Shown piece after piece: positions 48,684 through 58,721 of a stretch of 64,000 nt of DNA. Both the position numbers and the translations under genes were made by a program. The notes under the pieces were generated by a model, which was not told where the DNA came from, searched no databases, and was given only the letters and a program-made list of their open reading frames with translations. The DNA is from Puniceicoccaceae bacterium. GTDB lineage: Bacteria > Verrucomicrobiota > Verrucomicrobiia > Opitutales > Coraliomargaritaceae. How positions within the stretch are numbered: position 1 is the stretch's first letter; the number at the start of each line of letters is the position of its first letter. The stretch spans positions 1 through 64,000 of the forward strand of contig QOOZ01000034.1 of assembly GCA_003331195.1 (NCBI GenBank), written 5' to 3'.

Positions 48684-50060
48684 ATGCTCTGGTTTTCTAC
48701 AATTTTATTGCTGCTCTTATCGCTTTTACTCTTTCGTCACATCTTACGATTGAGCCGTCTCTTACATGAGCTTGAAGATTCGGTCTGTTCGCAAAGGCGT
48801 TTAATACCGGAAGTCTCTAGAGAGACTTTACGAAAAATCGGAGCACTTGGTCTTGTTGATTCGATAAACGAACTCATTGATTCAAATAATCAGACCATCA
48901 TACAAAAGAACGATTATTCAGATCAGATTGACGTCATCCTAGGCGCAGTTCAGGAAGCAGTGATTGTATTTAACGAAGATCATGTGGTGGAATACGCCAA
49001 TCGATCTACGGAGAGGATATTTCATGAGGGCCTTCCAATCCAAGGCATGAGTCTAGAGGGAGTGCTTCGTTCGAGTGCTTTGTTGGAACATTTAGATTCC
49101 GCAGCGACTCAAGACGACAACGAACCAACACGGATCAAGATCAATCAGGGAAAGAAAAAACTATGGTTTGAAGTTTCTTGCTCGAGGGTGCAGGGCATGT
49201 ATCCCGAGGGCACTTACTCGACGCTTCTTGTCATGCATGACATTACAAAGCAAAAAGACCTGGAAGCCAGTCGACGTAAATTTGTGGCCAATGCTTCACA
49301 CGAGTTACGTACGCCATTGACTATCATTAAAGGGTTCGCGGAAACATTGACCGACGACAAGGCGGCGATTGATAGCAAGATGCGAGATCGCTTTACGAAG
49401 AAAATCTTAAAAAACGCGGGGCGCCTTCACCGGCTCGTCGAGGATTTGTTAACTATTTCAAGATTAGAGTCGCAGCCCTACTTAATCGAGCCGGTAGAGC
49501 AGTCCATTGAATCTCTTTTTACTGAAGTCGCTGAAAGTTATTATAGTCGGCTTGATGTTAGTGGGCAGAGAATTGAAGTAAAGGTCGATGAGGCGGTGGA
49601 CCCGTTTTCTTTTGATCGATATCGGATCCATCAAGTTTTGGATAATCTTGTAGAAAACGTTTTTCGCTATGCGCCAGAGTTTAGGTCAATCAGATTGGAG
49701 GCTGTGCTCGAGCCTGAATCGGGAGATGCGCATTGCTCCGTTATTGATGATGGTCCTGGTATTCCAAAGAAGCATCTCCCGCACCTATTCGAGCGTTTTT
49801 ATCGGGTGGATAAAGGACGGTCGCGGGAGACAGGTGGCACTGGGCTTGGCCTAAGTATTGTCAAGCATATCGTGCAGCTACACGGCGGCACAGTCGCGGC
49901 TGAGAGTAAAGTGGGGGAGGGCACGCGCATGTCTTTTAGACTGCCGATCAAACTGACTCAACCACTAGGAGAGACTTCGGCTGACCTGGAATACGCTGGT
50001 AACAATACCCATAGCGATCAGAGCGACGAGTATGAAAGCACAGATCAAGGCGCCGGTTGA
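48684..50060 (+). CDS. PAS-containing sensor histidine kinase (PhoR-like)
   Basis: 458 aa. One N-terminal membrane helix (residues 1-20), a PAS-like domain (about 85-190), a HisKA dimerisation domain with H206 in N-A-S-H-E-L-R-T-P-L, and an ATPase domain with N-L-V-E-N-V-F-R-Y, D-D-G-P-G-I-P and G-G-T-G-L-G-L-S. One helix and a PAS domain fit PhoR-type kinases. An exact TATAAT at 48634-48639 could be its own promoter. Its last 32 codons overlap the convergent gspF gene. Confidence 0.93.
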   Translation: MLWFSTILLLLLSLLLFRHILRLSRLLHELEDSVCSQRRLIPEVSRETLRKIGALGLVDSINELIDSNNQTIIQKNDYSDQIDVILGAVQEAVIVFNEDHVVEYANRSTERIFHEGLPIQGMSLEGVLRSSALLEHLDSAATQDDNEPTRIKINQGKKKLWFEVSCSRVQGMYPEGTYSTLLVMHDITKQKDLEASRRKFVANASHELRTPLTIIKGFAETLTDDKAAIDSKMRDRFTKKILKNAGRLHRLVEDLLTISRLESQPYLIEPVEQSIESLFTEVAESYYSRLDVSGQRIEVKVDEAVDPFSFDRYRIHQVLDNLVENVFRYAPEFRSIRLEAVLEPESGDAHCSVIDDGPGIPKKHLPHLFERFYRVDKGRSRETGGTGLGLSIVKHIVQLHGGTVAAESKVGEGTRMSFRLPIKLTQPLGETSADLEYAGNNTHSDQSDEYESTDQGAG

Positions 50061-51242
50061 AACAAGTGTAGTCAATTTGGTGAGGCGCGCCGTTAATTCA
50101 TTGCGAAACCCTTTGGTAATTTCGTTCATGCTGTGGGCAAGATTACCGGTATTTTCACCGACCGTTAATATGTCGACCGCGAGGTCGGGCATAAATTGGT
50201 TTCTTTGAAAGGCCTGTGCGATTGAGAGCCCCTCGTTGACCTGACCTCGTGCAGTGTTGAAGCGTTCACGCAGTTTGGTATTTTTCACAGTACGCTCGGT
50301 TAGGCGCAAGGTCTCGCTTGTATTGATACCACTTTCTAGCAATGTGCTGATCAAGTTACCGACTTGGAAGAGTTCGCCTAAGTAAAAGATTTTGCCTAGC
50401 AGTGGCACTTTTAAAAGCCATGAGTCGGTGCGACCTAGTCCAGATTCGGTACGCCGCCATTGCTGGAAACCTATAATACCAATAATTAATCCTAGCAGAA
50501 AAAAGGGACCGATCTGCGCGATGAAGGATGAGCCATCGATTAATATGCGAGCGCTCCAAGTCATCTCACCACCCAGACGATCCAGCATACCTTGAATTTG
50601 CGGCAATAATACCGTCATAAAAAGGATGACGACTGCAATTGCGACTGTGCAAATGAAGGCTGGGTAAACCATACTCGCGATCATCTTTTTGCGTATCGCT
50701 TCCTTTTCTTCAAGGTAATCGATTACTTTGCTCAAAATAGGGCCTAGGTTGCCGGTTGCCTCGCCAGCCTCAATTACGTAGCTGATCGAGCTTGGGAAGC
50801 AGCGAGCTTGGCGCGACATAGCCCCTGCCAATGTGGAACCCTCACTGAGGTCGCGCCAGAGCGTTTGCGCAGTGGCACGTTGCTCCTTATCGCTGAGGCG
50901 TTGACTGAGTATACGGATGGAGTCGCCGACGGGTAAACCAGAACCGTGGAGCTCCATCAAGCGCTTTAGTATGAGGAGGCCGACTCTTTCACTTTTGGCT
51001 CCGCGGGTCTTTTGAGAATTTTCGTTGCCGTCTTTTTCACTGCGGTTGCTCCGTAGTGCCTTTGTGCGTTCGCCTAGTCTAGCCAAGGCAGAAGGTGCCC
51101 CAGTGGCTCCTTCCTTTAAGGTCAATGGGCTGAGCCCTTTCGCTTGTAGGCGCTGCATGGCGAGGCGGCGCTCGGCTGCCTCGATCGTGCCGCTTACAAT
51201 CGTGCCATCTTTCTCACGCGCTTTATAGTCAAAAACTGCCAT
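49965..51242 (-). CDS. Type II secretion / type IV pilus inner-membrane protein GspF/PilC
   Basis: 425 aa. Starts M-A-V-F-D-Y-K-A-R-E-K-D-G, the classic GspF/PilC opening, and has two T2SSF cytosolic repeats each followed by a long membrane helix (G-S-G-L-P-V-G-D-S-I, G-I-N-T-S-E-T-L). A charged insertion of about 30 residues lies near residue 60. No gspE/pilB or pseudopilin genes are nearby, so it is an orphan. It overlaps the end of the kinase gene by 96 bp tail to tail. Confidence 0.9.
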   Translation of the reverse strand: MAVFDYKAREKDGTIVSGTIEAAERRLAMQRLQAKGLSPLTLKEGATGAPSALARLGERTKALRSNRSEKDGNENSQKTRGAKSERVGLLILKRLMELHGSGLPVGDSIRILSQRLSDKEQRATAQTLWRDLSEGSTLAGAMSRQARCFPSSISYVIEAGEATGNLGPILSKVIDYLEEKEAIRKKMIASMVYPAFICTVAIAVVILFMTVLLPQIQGMLDRLGGEMTWSARILIDGSSFIAQIGPFFLLGLIIGIIGFQQWRRTESGLGRTDSWLLKVPLLGKIFYLGELFQVGNLISTLLESGINTSETLRLTERTVKNTKLRERFNTARGQVNEGLSIAQAFQRNQFMPDLAVDILTVGENTGNLAHSMNEITKGFRNELTARLTKLTTLVSTGALICAFILVALIAMGIVTSVFQVSRSLS

Positions 51243-51727
51243 TTATAATACCAGAGGAGTGTCTTGTTGAGGACAGCAAGTCCACTATTTTCGTTTTCAA
51301 AAGATCGACTGAGTCGATTCGTATTTGTTACAGAGCTCTAGCGTAAGTGTGGAACAATACTCGACCTATTGTGACAGATATGCACACTGGAAGCTATGAA
51401 TCAGCATGCTGATCAACTAATTGGCATAGGATGTGCAAATACAAGAAATATATAACATTTTTAATAATAACATTCAGTTGTTTTTGGATTAAAATTGACC
51501 ACAAAATCAGCTGAAACTTTCTCAAATCAGCTACGATTTATTCTCTATACATCGTAACCACTCTTGCAAATAGTATATCGTCTGGATGGACTCTACGGCG
51601 TGGGCCCAAGCCACGGAATATAAAACCTTAATCTACTTGGTGACTTCAGCGGGATCGACTACAAAAGTGCATGCATAATGGCGAAATGTTCATCTGCAGA
51701 AATACTATAAAATGTTAAACTAATATA
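51243..51727. other. 485-bp intergenic region with palindromes, no gene seen
   Basis: A+T-rich spacer between divergent gspF and the LolA-like gene. It contains a 15-bp imperfect palindrome ATCGACT-G-AGTCGAT at 51304-51318, a perfect 14-bp palindrome ATCAGCATGCTGAT at 51400-51413, and a direct repeat AAATCAGCT at 51504-51512 and 51524-51532, 20 bp (two helical turns) apart. These look like binding sites, perhaps for one regulator sharing the TCAGC core. No ORF or RNA recognised. Confidence 0.4.
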
Positions 51728-52540
51728 ATGAACATCACCCATTCTGCCACTTACCTTCTCTGTTCACTTGGGTTTTTTGTCACGCTTTTGGGCGAGAGCG
51801 ACTCAATATCATTGGGCAATACTTTGAGTATGCCCACCGATCAGATCAATACCATTATGCGGCAAAGCGCTATGCCTGATCTGGGGGAAGGGCGACTCTC
51901 AAGGATTCTTACCCGTTACTACAATGAAAGTCTTGGAGGCGCAGAAAAATGGGATGAGATCTCGAGCCTTCAAGTGTCTGGCACAATCGCATTGGCGACT
52001 GGTGAGTTCGAGTTGACTGTCTACCAAAAAAAACCAGACCGCTTTAGGATGAGGGTTCGTCACAATCAGAGAGATTTAGAGATGGGCTTCGACGGCGTCA
52101 CCGCTTGGCAAAGAATGCCGGGCCGAGATACTGAGCCTGAATTGATGGGAGAGGCCGAGGCTAGACGCTTTATACACGGTGCCCAGTTCGGCAGTTTTCT
52201 GCTTTATCCCTATGCGAATGGAAAAGAGATCCAATATGTCGATTCAGTCCCCATCGAAGGTAATCTTTGCCACCTGATTCGTGTGACGCTAAGTAGTGAG
52301 TTTCAGGTTGATTATTTTATCGATATACGCAAATATCAGTTGCTTAAATCCGTCCACACTGACTTTCGCAGTGGTTTAGTGTCTAGCGTCTTTTACAAAG
52401 ATTACGTTCGAGAGTCGGGCATGCTCATCGCGAAGCAAATTGAAAACTTTGAAAATGGGGAATGGGTTAGCTCGCTCACGACTAATGACCTTAAAGTGAA
52501 TTCAGGCCTTATGCCATGGATGTTTGAGATGCCCCAGTAG
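51728..52540 (+). CDS. Exported LolA-like (outer-membrane lipoprotein-sorting fold) protein
   Basis: 270 aa. Hydrophobic N-terminal segment (about 6-23) suggests export. The body has the half-barrel pattern of LolA/LppX relatives: L-T-V-Y-Q-K-K-P-D-R-F-R-M-R, G-F-D-G-V-T-A-W, Y-F-I-D-I-R-K-Y-Q-L-L-K. Not the true LolA carrier by length and context. It likely binds a lipid or hydrophobic ligand. A long regulatory-looking spacer lies upstream. Confidence 0.68.
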   Translation: MNITHSATYLLCSLGFFVTLLGESDSISLGNTLSMPTDQINTIMRQSAMPDLGEGRLSRILTRYYNESLGGAEKWDEISSLQVSGTIALATGEFELTVYQKKPDRFRMRVRHNQRDLEMGFDGVTAWQRMPGRDTEPELMGEAEARRFIHGAQFGSFLLYPYANGKEIQYVDSVPIEGNLCHLIRVTLSSEFQVDYFIDIRKYQLLKSVHTDFRSGLVSSVFYKDYVRESGMLIAKQIENFENGEWVSSLTTNDLKVNSGLMPWMFEMPQ

Positions 52541-52671
52541 GCCCTCTTGATTGTGGCCTTTCATAAATTGTTTACGAGATGTCACTAACTTTGGCTCGCT
52601 CCTTACCATAAGGCTTGGAGGCTATGAGCGCCCCCAAAAGACAGTTCATATTATTCTAGCTAATTACGATC

Positions 52672-53181
52672 ATGCCCGTAACCGATATTTTCGACGTCGT
52701 CGATACGAGCGACAGGGTCCTCCGACAAGAACCACGTTCTGTTGTGCACCGTGAAAAGCTCCTGCACCGCGCAATACATGTCTTTGTGTTTAATAAAGCG
52801 GGACAACTTTATTTACAACGTCGCTCTATGGCCAAAGATACTGCACCGGGCAAATGGGTGAGTTCCTGCTCTGGCCATGTCGATACTGGCGAGGACTACG
52901 ACGAAGCGACCAGACGAGAACTAATTGAAGAGCTTGGCTTGCGCGACCCTGTCGATCTAAAGCGCCTCTTTAAAGAAGCCCCCTGCGAGCCGACTGGTAA
53001 TGAATTTGTCTGGGTCTACACCTGCCAATCGGAGGGGCCTTTCATACTAGATCCAATTGAGGTGATCGAAGGCCGCTGGATTGATCTAGAGGAGTTGAAG
53101 AATTGGCTTAGTAATCGCCCGCGTGACTTTGCATGGTCCTTCAGTTATCTCTGGGCGAAATATCTCGATAGTAACTACTAG
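52672..53181 (+). CDS. Nudix hydrolase (YfcD/IDI-like)
   Basis: 169 aa. The Nudix box is complete: [22 protein letters not shown]. The N-terminal R[18 protein letters not shown] and the whole layout resemble YfcD-type and isopentenyl-diphosphate-isomerase-like Nudix enzymes. Substrate uncertain; an IPP isomerase role cannot be excluded. 131 bp after the LolA-like gene. Confidence 0.87.
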   Translation: MPVTDIFDVVDTSDRVLRQEPRSVVHREKLLHRAIHVFVFNKAGQLYLQRRSMAKDTAPGKWVSSCSGHVDTGEDYDEATRRELIEELGLRDPVDLKRLFKEAPCEPTGNEFVWVYTCQSEGPFILDPIEVIEGRWIDLEELKNWLSNRPRDFAWSFSYLWAKYLDSNY

Positions 53182-53189
53182 TATTGCGC

Positions 53190-53621
53190 TTAGTCAGGCA
53201 GGTAGGTGGCTGAGTTTTTAGAATCTTCCTCGACCTCGACTTTTGTGACCCAGACGCGGTCTTCTGTCTGCGCACGCACCATGGGGTTAAAAACTCCATG
53301 GAGATGTTGTGCCAGGCCTTCGCAGGAGGTGTTGGGTAAAATGTATGCTTTAAAAAGGTGCCCGAATTGAGCAAGCAGGGCTTCGCTCTCTGGGTCGCTC
53401 TCATTGAAAAGACAGGCGTGGTCGAGATTTTGGGCGATCCAGGCGTTGAGATATTTCAAGTCACCAAAGTCGACTACGAAACCGTTGGCATCACTTTTCT
53501 GGCAGGCGAAGGTGAGGGTGATTGCCCAGTTATGGCCGTGTATGAGGGAGCAGTGGCCGCCGTGCCAGTGTTGACGATGAGCGAAGGGGATGTCGCGGTA
53601 GGTTTTGCTACAGGTTAGCAT
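53190..53621 (-). CDS. queD: 6-Carboxytetrahydropterin synthase
   Basis: 143 aa. Zinc histidines H15, H28 and H30 (F-A-H and L-I-H-G-H-N-W) and catalytic C24 are present, followed by V-V-D-F-G-D-L-K and L-D-H-A-C-L. It makes 6-carboxytetrahydropterin from dihydroneopterin triphosphate, the second step of queuosine synthesis. 60 bp downstream of queC on the same strand. queE is not in the window. Confidence 0.92.
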   Translation of the reverse strand: MLTCSKTYRDIPFAHRQHWHGGHCSLIHGHNWAITLTFACQKSDANGFVVDFGDLKYLNAWIAQNLDHACLFNESDPESEALLAQFGHLFKAYILPNTSCEGLAQHLHGVFNPMVRAQTEDRVWVTKVEVEEDSKNSATYLPD

Positions 53622-53681
53622 GATATTTAGGTGATGGGATATGAAAGAGGCGCTTTGCTGGAGATAGGCAGATTCTAGTGC

Positions 53682-54383
53682 TCAAAGTCGCCAGTCGTTT
53701 GCGCGAAGGTTTGCGACGCTTGGGGCGTTTTCGGCGTAGGGGGTGGGGTCCTTGACCTTGGCGAGGTCAAAGGCTTCGCGGCGTTCGATGCAGGTGCCGC
53801 AGCGACCGCAGTGGAGGTCGCCGCCCTTGTAGCATGACCATGTTCTAGCAAAAGGCACGCTGAGTTCGGCACCGCGCCGCACGATGTCGGCTTTTGTCCA
53901 GTCGACGAAAGGGCGGATCAGTTCGACCCGTTCCCAGTCGGCGAGCAAGATTGCATTGGCCATAGCGTCGGCAAATTCATTACGGCAGTCGGGGTAGATC
54001 GCGTGATCACCAGAGTGGGCGGCGTAGGCAATTTGCCCCGCTTTGATTGAGAGAGCATGACCAGTCGCGACGGAGAGTAAGATCATATTACGATTCGGCA
54101 CGACCGTGCTCTTCATATTTTCTTCCGTGTAGTGCCCTTCGGCAACTTCGATCTCTGATGAGGTTAGACTGCTGCCTGCAAGGAGTGGCTGGAGGGCCGA
54201 AAGATTCGCGACGGGCTGGGGAATGTCTAGCTCTTCGCAGATCGCGGCGGCGCGCTCGAGCTCGCAACGGTGGCGTTGGCCGTAGTCCACAGAGAGAGCG
54301 TGGAGGTCATGGCCTGCCTGACGTAAGTGATAGAGGAGGACGGTCGAATCGAGGCCCCCAGAATAGACAATGACGGTTTTCAT
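53682..54383 (-). CDS. queC: 7-Cyano-7-deazaguanine synthase
   Basis: 233 aa. PP-loop ATP site S-G-G-L-D-S-T, and the zinc cysteines C184, C192, C195 and C198 in [15 protein letters not shown]. It converts CDG to preQ0 in the queuosine pathway, with queD downstream. No preQ1 riboswitch was recognised in the 150 bp upstream. Confidence 0.96.
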   Translation of the reverse strand: MKTVIVYSGGLDSTVLLYHLRQAGHDLHALSVDYGQRHRCELERAAAICEELDIPQPVANLSALQPLLAGSSLTSSEIEVAEGHYTEENMKSTVVPNRNMILLSVATGHALSIKAGQIAYAAHSGDHAIYPDCRNEFADAMANAILLADWERVELIRPFVDWTKADIVRRGAELSVPFARTWSCYKGGDLHCGRCGTCIERREAFDLAKVKDPTPYAENAPSVANLRANDWRL

Positions 54384-54537
54384 GAATTCAGTGGTGTGCC
54401 AGAATGGCGGAGCCCTGGGAATTCAGTTAGCAGGGCAAAAGTTAATTGCGGAAGATGTGCATCCATTGGATCGCTGCAAGTATAAATGAAGGGAGTGGGC
54501 TTCGGTTCTCTGAACTTAATTCCTCCATACAGGTACC

Positions 54538-54565
54538 TTGACAAGGGCAAAGCGCACTATATTCT
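54538..54565 (+). promoter_or_regulatory. Predicted sigma70-type promoter of the nusA operon
   Basis: Consensus -35 TTGACA at 54538-54543, 16-bp spacer, and -10 TATTCT at 54560-54565 (four of six matches). Transcription should start near 54572, giving a leader of about 68 nt before nusA. Confidence 0.6.
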
Positions 54566-54597
54566 GCCGAATTCACTTTTAAATTTAGTAATACTTT

Positions 54598-54625
54598 AAA
54601 AGCGGGCCTCATGCCTGCTTTTTTT
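54598..54625 (+). terminator. Intrinsic terminator in the nusA leader
   Basis: Stem 54598-54607 pairs with 54613-54622 over all 10 bp (one G-U), loop CTCAT, followed by a run of seven T residues ending at 54625. It lies between the predicted promoter and the nusA start at 54640. No plus-strand gene lies between nudix (ends 53181) and here, so it acts on the nusA leader itself. Confidence 0.7.
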
Positions 54626-54639
54626 ATTTTTAGCACCCA

Positions 54640-55890
54640 ATGAGCCACGAAATACTATCAGTTTTAGAATACATGGAAAAAGAGAAGGGGATCAGTCGCC
54701 CAGACATGATCGAAGCCATCTCCAGTGCGATCGCGAGCGCTGCCCAAAAGGGTGTCGGTGTGGGTCAAGATATCCGTGTGGAGATTAATCCAAAGACCGG
54801 TTCTCTCAAAGCATGGACTGTATTACAGGTCGTGGACTCCGTGGGAGATGATGATCTTGAAATTCACGTCGAGAAGGCACGTCAAGTCACCGTGGACGTT
54901 CAAGTTGGCGAGACTATCGAGAAGGAAATCGATCCGGCCTACCTCGGCCGTATCGCCGCGCAGACTGCCCGCCAAGCGATCATGCAGCGCATACGCCAGT
55001 TTGAAAAAGACCGTATCTACGATGATTATAAAGACACTGTAGGCGACATTGTCACCGGTATCGTCCGTCGTCGCGAGCGCGGCGACTTGGTAGTCGACCT
55101 CGGTAAGGCCGAAGCGATCTTGCCACCTCGCGAGCGTGTTTCCGGCGAAGATTACGCTCCTGGCGAAAGCATCCGCTGCCTACTACTTAAGATCGAGCAG
55201 ACTAATCGCGGCCCCGATATCATTCTTTCCCGATCTAACTTAAACTTCGTACGACGTCTCTTTGAACTTGAAGTCACCGAGATCGCGGATGGCACTGTTT
55301 CGATCGAAGCGATGGCTCGCGAACCCGGCTATCGCACGAAGATCGCAGTGAACAGCAACGATCCGAAGGTTGACCCCGTCGGCGCATGTGTCGGTGCCCG
55401 TGGTGCGCGCGTCAAAACCATCGTCCGCGAACTCGGCGGCGAGAAGATCGATATCATCCGCTATTATCAAGATCCGCTACAATTGCTTGAGGAAGCGCTC
55501 AAGCCTGCCGTCCCAAAGAATATCAACGTAAACGAAGGCGATCGCCGTATTCACTTTGAAGTGGCGGAAGACGACCTTTCTATCGCGATTGGACGCCGCG
55601 GCTTCAATGCTAAGCTCACCTCTCGTCTTCTAGGCTGGAAGCTCGACATAGGCAAGGAGGAGAAAGAGGCCGTCGGTTTTGACGAAAAGGTCGCTAAAGC
55701 CGTCCAAGGGCTTAATGCCATCAGCGGATTGGACCCTGAAGTGGCCTCCCGATTGGTCGCGGTTGGTTTTGCTAGCCCCGAAGTATTTGAAGGCGTCGAA
55801 GCCGACGACCTGATAGACGCAGGCTTTACTTCTGAAGAAGCCGCAGATGTGATCTCGAAGGTAGCCGCATTTTTCCAGCAACAAGGCTAA
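54640..55890 (+). CDS. nusA: Transcription termination/antitermination factor NusA
   Basis: 416 aa. N-terminal RNA-polymerase-binding domain (L-E-Y-M-E-K-E-K-G), S1 domain ([10 protein letters not shown] near 130), and two KH domains ([18 protein letters not shown]). One C-terminal helix-hairpin-like repeat follows. It modulates pausing and termination and starts the operon with infB. rimP is not upstream. The leader terminator may give NusA feedback control. Confidence 0.96.
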   Translation: MSHEILSVLEYMEKEKGISRPDMIEAISSAIASAAQKGVGVGQDIRVEINPKTGSLKAWTVLQVVDSVGDDDLEIHVEKARQVTVDVQVGETIEKEIDPAYLGRIAAQTARQAIMQRIRQFEKDRIYDDYKDTVGDIVTGIVRRRERGDLVVDLGKAEAILPPRERVSGEDYAPGESIRCLLLKIEQTNRGPDIILSRSNLNFVRRLFELEVTEIADGTVSIEAMAREPGYRTKIAVNSNDPKVDPVGACVGARGARVKTIVRELGGEKIDIIRYYQDPLQLLEEALKPAVPKNINVNEGDRRIHFEVAEDDLSIAIGRRGFNAKLTSRLLGWKLDIGKEEKEAVGFDEKVAKAVQGLNAISGLDPEVASRLVAVGFASPEVFEGVEADDLIDAGFTSEEAADVISKVAAFFQQQG

Positions 55891-55944
55891 GCGAACGTGC
55901 TGCCATCCCTTCCGCAATAACCAGACTTAAAAAATATCTCATCT

Positions 55945-58266
55945 ATGAGTGTTCGCATACACCAACTTTCCAAAGACATCGGGATGGAGAACAAGGAGCT
56001 GATAGCGCTTCTGAAGAGTCGTGGTTATGAGGTGAAGAGCGCTTCCAGTACCGTCGACAACATCTCCGCCGAGGCCCTCCGAGAGGAGTTCGCCGCGCAA
56101 GCGCCTCAGGCGCAGCCTGTCGAGGCCGAGTCCATAACTGAAGCGCCAGTCGCGCCGAAGTTACCTGAGGGCGCCTTCGTCAAATCCGCTGCTGACATAG
56201 AGCGTGAGCATCAAGAAAAATCTGATACCAAGGAAGTAGAAAAGGCTACTAAAGCACCCAAGCAGGTCAGCCCTGCGCCATCTACTTCATCTGCGATTTC
56301 ACCAAAGGCGCCTAATCTGAAACCCGTCCCCCCTACGCCAACTGCCGCACCGACGCCTGCTGGTCCACCCAAGCCGCCCGTTGCTTCCAAAGGAGCTGAT
56401 GCGGAGCAAGCACCTGTTTCCAAATCTGCTGAAGGCGAAGATCTCGATGCTCCTGCGACTGAAGCCGGAGCGCTGAAGAAGATCCACGTCAAACCCCCGA
56501 TTGTCGTGCGCGACTTTGCGGGCGAGATTGGACTCAAGCCTTTCAAACTCATCTCCGAGCTAATGGAGATGGGCATTTTCGCATCGATGAACCAAACGAT
56601 CGAAGAGAGCGTTGCGGTGCAAGTCGCAGGCCGACATGGATGCGAACTAGAGATCCACCACCGTGGCGAGCAGGCCGAAAAAAGTGGGTCTAAGCCAAAA
56701 GTGGAAAAGCTCGACGACGACGACCCTAAGTTTCTCAAGCCCCGCCCTCCCGTCGTCTGCATCTTGGGTCACGTCGATCATGGCAAGACCACACTGCTCG
56801 ACACGATACGCAAAGCCAACGTGGTTAAAGGTGAAGCCGGCGGGATCACTCAGCACATCGGTGCTTACCAGATCGATCACAAGGGGCAGAAGATCTCCTT
56901 TATCGATACTCCTGGTCACGCCGCTTTCTCCATGATGCGAGCGCGCGGTGCCAATGTAACCGACGTCTCGATCCTTGTGATCGCGGCCGACGACGCCTTC
57001 AAGCCACAGACCGAAGAAGCACTCAAATTTGCCAAAGAAGCCAACAACTCCATCATCGTAGCCATCAACAAGATTGATTCTAAGGGGGCCAACATCGATC
57101 GTGTCAAACAGCAGATGCAGGAAAAGGGCATCGCTCCAGAAGATTGGGGCGGTGAAACGATTGCTGTTGAGGTTTCCGCCCTCAAGGGCACGAACATCGA
57201 CAACTTGCTCGACATGATTCTACTCCAAGTCGAACTTCTTGAGCTCAAGGCCAACCCGACCTGCCCCGCATCTGGCACTATTATAGAATCTCAGATCGAA
57301 ATGGGTCGTGGTGCCTCCGCTACCGTCATCGTCGAGCGCGGCACCCTTAAGAAAGGTGACGCATTACTCTGCGGCGAGGTTTATTGTCGAGTCAAAACAA
57401 TGACCGATGCCGATGGCAAACAGCTCAAAGACGCGCCACCCGCGACACCAGTTAAAGTCACCGGGTGGTCAGACGTGCCCGCATCCGGCACCAAGTTTTC
57501 CACTGAGAAAAACGAAAAAGTAGCCAAACGCTGCGCAGAGGAGAATATTCAAGTGCGTAAACTCCATGACGCAACCAATACTCAACAGAAAAACACAGAA
57601 GGGGGCGCTGCTACCGTTGAAGACCTCTTCGCTGCGATCGAAAATCAGCAGAAGAAGTGCCTCCGCGTGATTGTAAAGTCCGATGTGCACGGTTCGACTG
57701 AAGCACTGGTTCAGGCGCTCAAAGCCATCGAGAGCGATAAGGTCGAACTCGACGTGATCAGTAAAGGCGTTGGTCATATTACCAAGAACGACATCACTCT
57801 CGCTAGCGCGGGAGGAGCGGTAGTTGTTGGGTTCAATGTCAAACTCGATAACGGCGTACAGAGCCTGGCTAAACATCACGATATTCGTATTGTCCAGCAT
57901 GCGATTATCTATGAACTCATCGACCAAGTCGAAGAAGCTATGACTGACTTGCTCGACGCCGAATACACAGAGAAGAAGACCGGCGCAGCCGAGGTTCGCC
58001 AAATATTCTCTGTAGGTAAGACGCGCAAGGTCGCAGGTTGTATGGTGACAGAAGGGCTCATCCAGCGCAACTGCATCGCCCGTCTAATGCGAGGTGGCGA
58101 GCTCATCCATGAGAGCAAAATCGACACACTGAAACGCTTTAAAGACGACGTCAAAGAAGTCAGAGCAGGCTACGAATGTGGCATTAACGTGGCAGGCTAC
58201 GACGACTACCAAGAAGGCGATACGATCGAATGCTTTGCCGTCGAAGAACAGCGCGCGTCCCTGTAA
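55945..58266 (+). CDS. infB: Translation initiation factor IF-2
   Basis: 773 aa. The N-terminal IF2_N element ([15 protein letters not shown]) is followed by a Pro/Ala-rich linker, a second IF2_N domain near 185-235, and the G domain with G-H-V-D-H-G-K-T at residues 275-282, D-T-P-G-H and N-K-I-D. Domains II to IV complete it. It places initiator tRNA on the ribosome, important here as mRNAs lack Shine-Dalgarno sequences. Confidence 0.97.
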   Translation: MSVRIHQLSKDIGMENKELIALLKSRGYEVKSASSTVDNISAEALREEFAAQAPQAQPVEAESITEAPVAPKLPEGAFVKSAADIEREHQEKSDTKEVEKATKAPKQVSPAPSTSSAISPKAPNLKPVPPTPTAAPTPAGPPKPPVASKGADAEQAPVSKSAEGEDLDAPATEAGALKKIHVKPPIVVRDFAGEIGLKPFKLISELMEMGIFASMNQTIEESVAVQVAGRHGCELEIHHRGEQAEKSGSKPKVEKLDDDDPKFLKPRPPVVCILGHVDHGKTTLLDTIRKANVVKGEAGGITQHIGAYQIDHKGQKISFIDTPGHAAFSMMRARGANVTDVSILVIAADDAFKPQTEEALKFAKEANNSIIVAINKIDSKGANIDRVKQQMQEKGIAPEDWGGETIAVEVSALKGTNIDNLLDMILLQVELLELKANPTCPASGTIIESQIEMGRGASATVIVERGTLKKGDALLCGEVYCRVKTMTDADGKQLKDAPPATPVKVTGWSDVPASGTKFSTEKNEKVAKRCAEENIQVRKLHDATNTQQKNTEGGAATVEDLFAAIENQQKKCLRVIVKSDVHGSTEALVQALKAIESDKVELDVISKGVGHITKNDITLASAGGAVVVGFNVKLDNGVQSLAKHHDIRIVQHAIIYELIDQVEEAMTDLLDAEYTEKKTGAAEVRQIFSVGKTRKVAGCMVTEGLIQRNCIARLMRGGELIHESKIDTLKRFKDDVKEVRAGYECGINVAGYDDYQEGDTIECFAVEEQRASL

Positions 58267-58298
58267 TTCCCGTGGCGAGTCCCCTTTCGTGCCCACGC

Positions 58299-58318
58299 AG
58301 CAATAGTTGCTATTTTTT
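58299..58318 (+). terminator. Weak hairpin with T-run between infB and rbfA
   Basis: AGCAA-TAG-TTGCT stem of only 5 bp followed by ATTTTTT. Might cause partial termination after infB, lowering expression of the downstream genes. Confidence 0.35.
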
Positions 58319-58376
58319 GCATCCGGAAACAAAAACGCTACGAATTAAATATTTCTCGCCCTAGTTATTAGCTATC

Positions 58377-58721
58377 ATGTCACAACGCATCACACGCATT
58401 AATGCATTACTTCAACGTGAGATCAGTGAACAAATGCGGCGATATTATCGCACCGATACTGCAGCGATTACAATTAGTGATGTCTCTGTGTCTGCTGATT
58501 TACGTAATGCCAAAATCTATTACTCAGTGCTCGGCGACGATGCCGAGATCGCAGCAAGCCAGAAGCTTTTCCGTAGGATCGGTAAAGACATCCGCCAGCG
58601 GGTGAGCCGCGAGATCACGCTTAAATACTTCCCAACGTTTTATTATACCTACGATCCATCGCTAGAACGCGGGGCGGAGATCAACGAAATCTTCGATCAA
58701 CTCGACCAAGAATCAAAATGA
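58377..58721 (+). CDS. rbfA: Ribosome-binding factor A
   Basis: 114 aa. KH-like fold starting [14 protein letters not shown], with [19 protein letters not shown] and a C-terminal L-K-Y-F-P-T-F-Y-Y motif. It matures the 30S subunit 5' end of 16S rRNA. Its stop overlaps the nrnA start by 4 bp. Confidence 0.95.
   Translation: MSQRITRINALLQREISEQMRRYYRTDTAAITISDVSVSADLRNAKIYYSVLGDDAEIAASQKLFRRIGKDIRQRVSREITLKYFPTFYYTYDPSLERGAEINEIFDQLDQESK

Noticed and set aside
54384-54537. preQ1 riboswitch upstream of queC
   Set aside because: No short G/C stem followed by the A-rich tail and pseudoknot pattern was found on the minus strand.
56211-56762. 183-codon antisense frame in infB
   Set aside because: Arises opposite the low-complexity Pro/Ala linker of IF-2.
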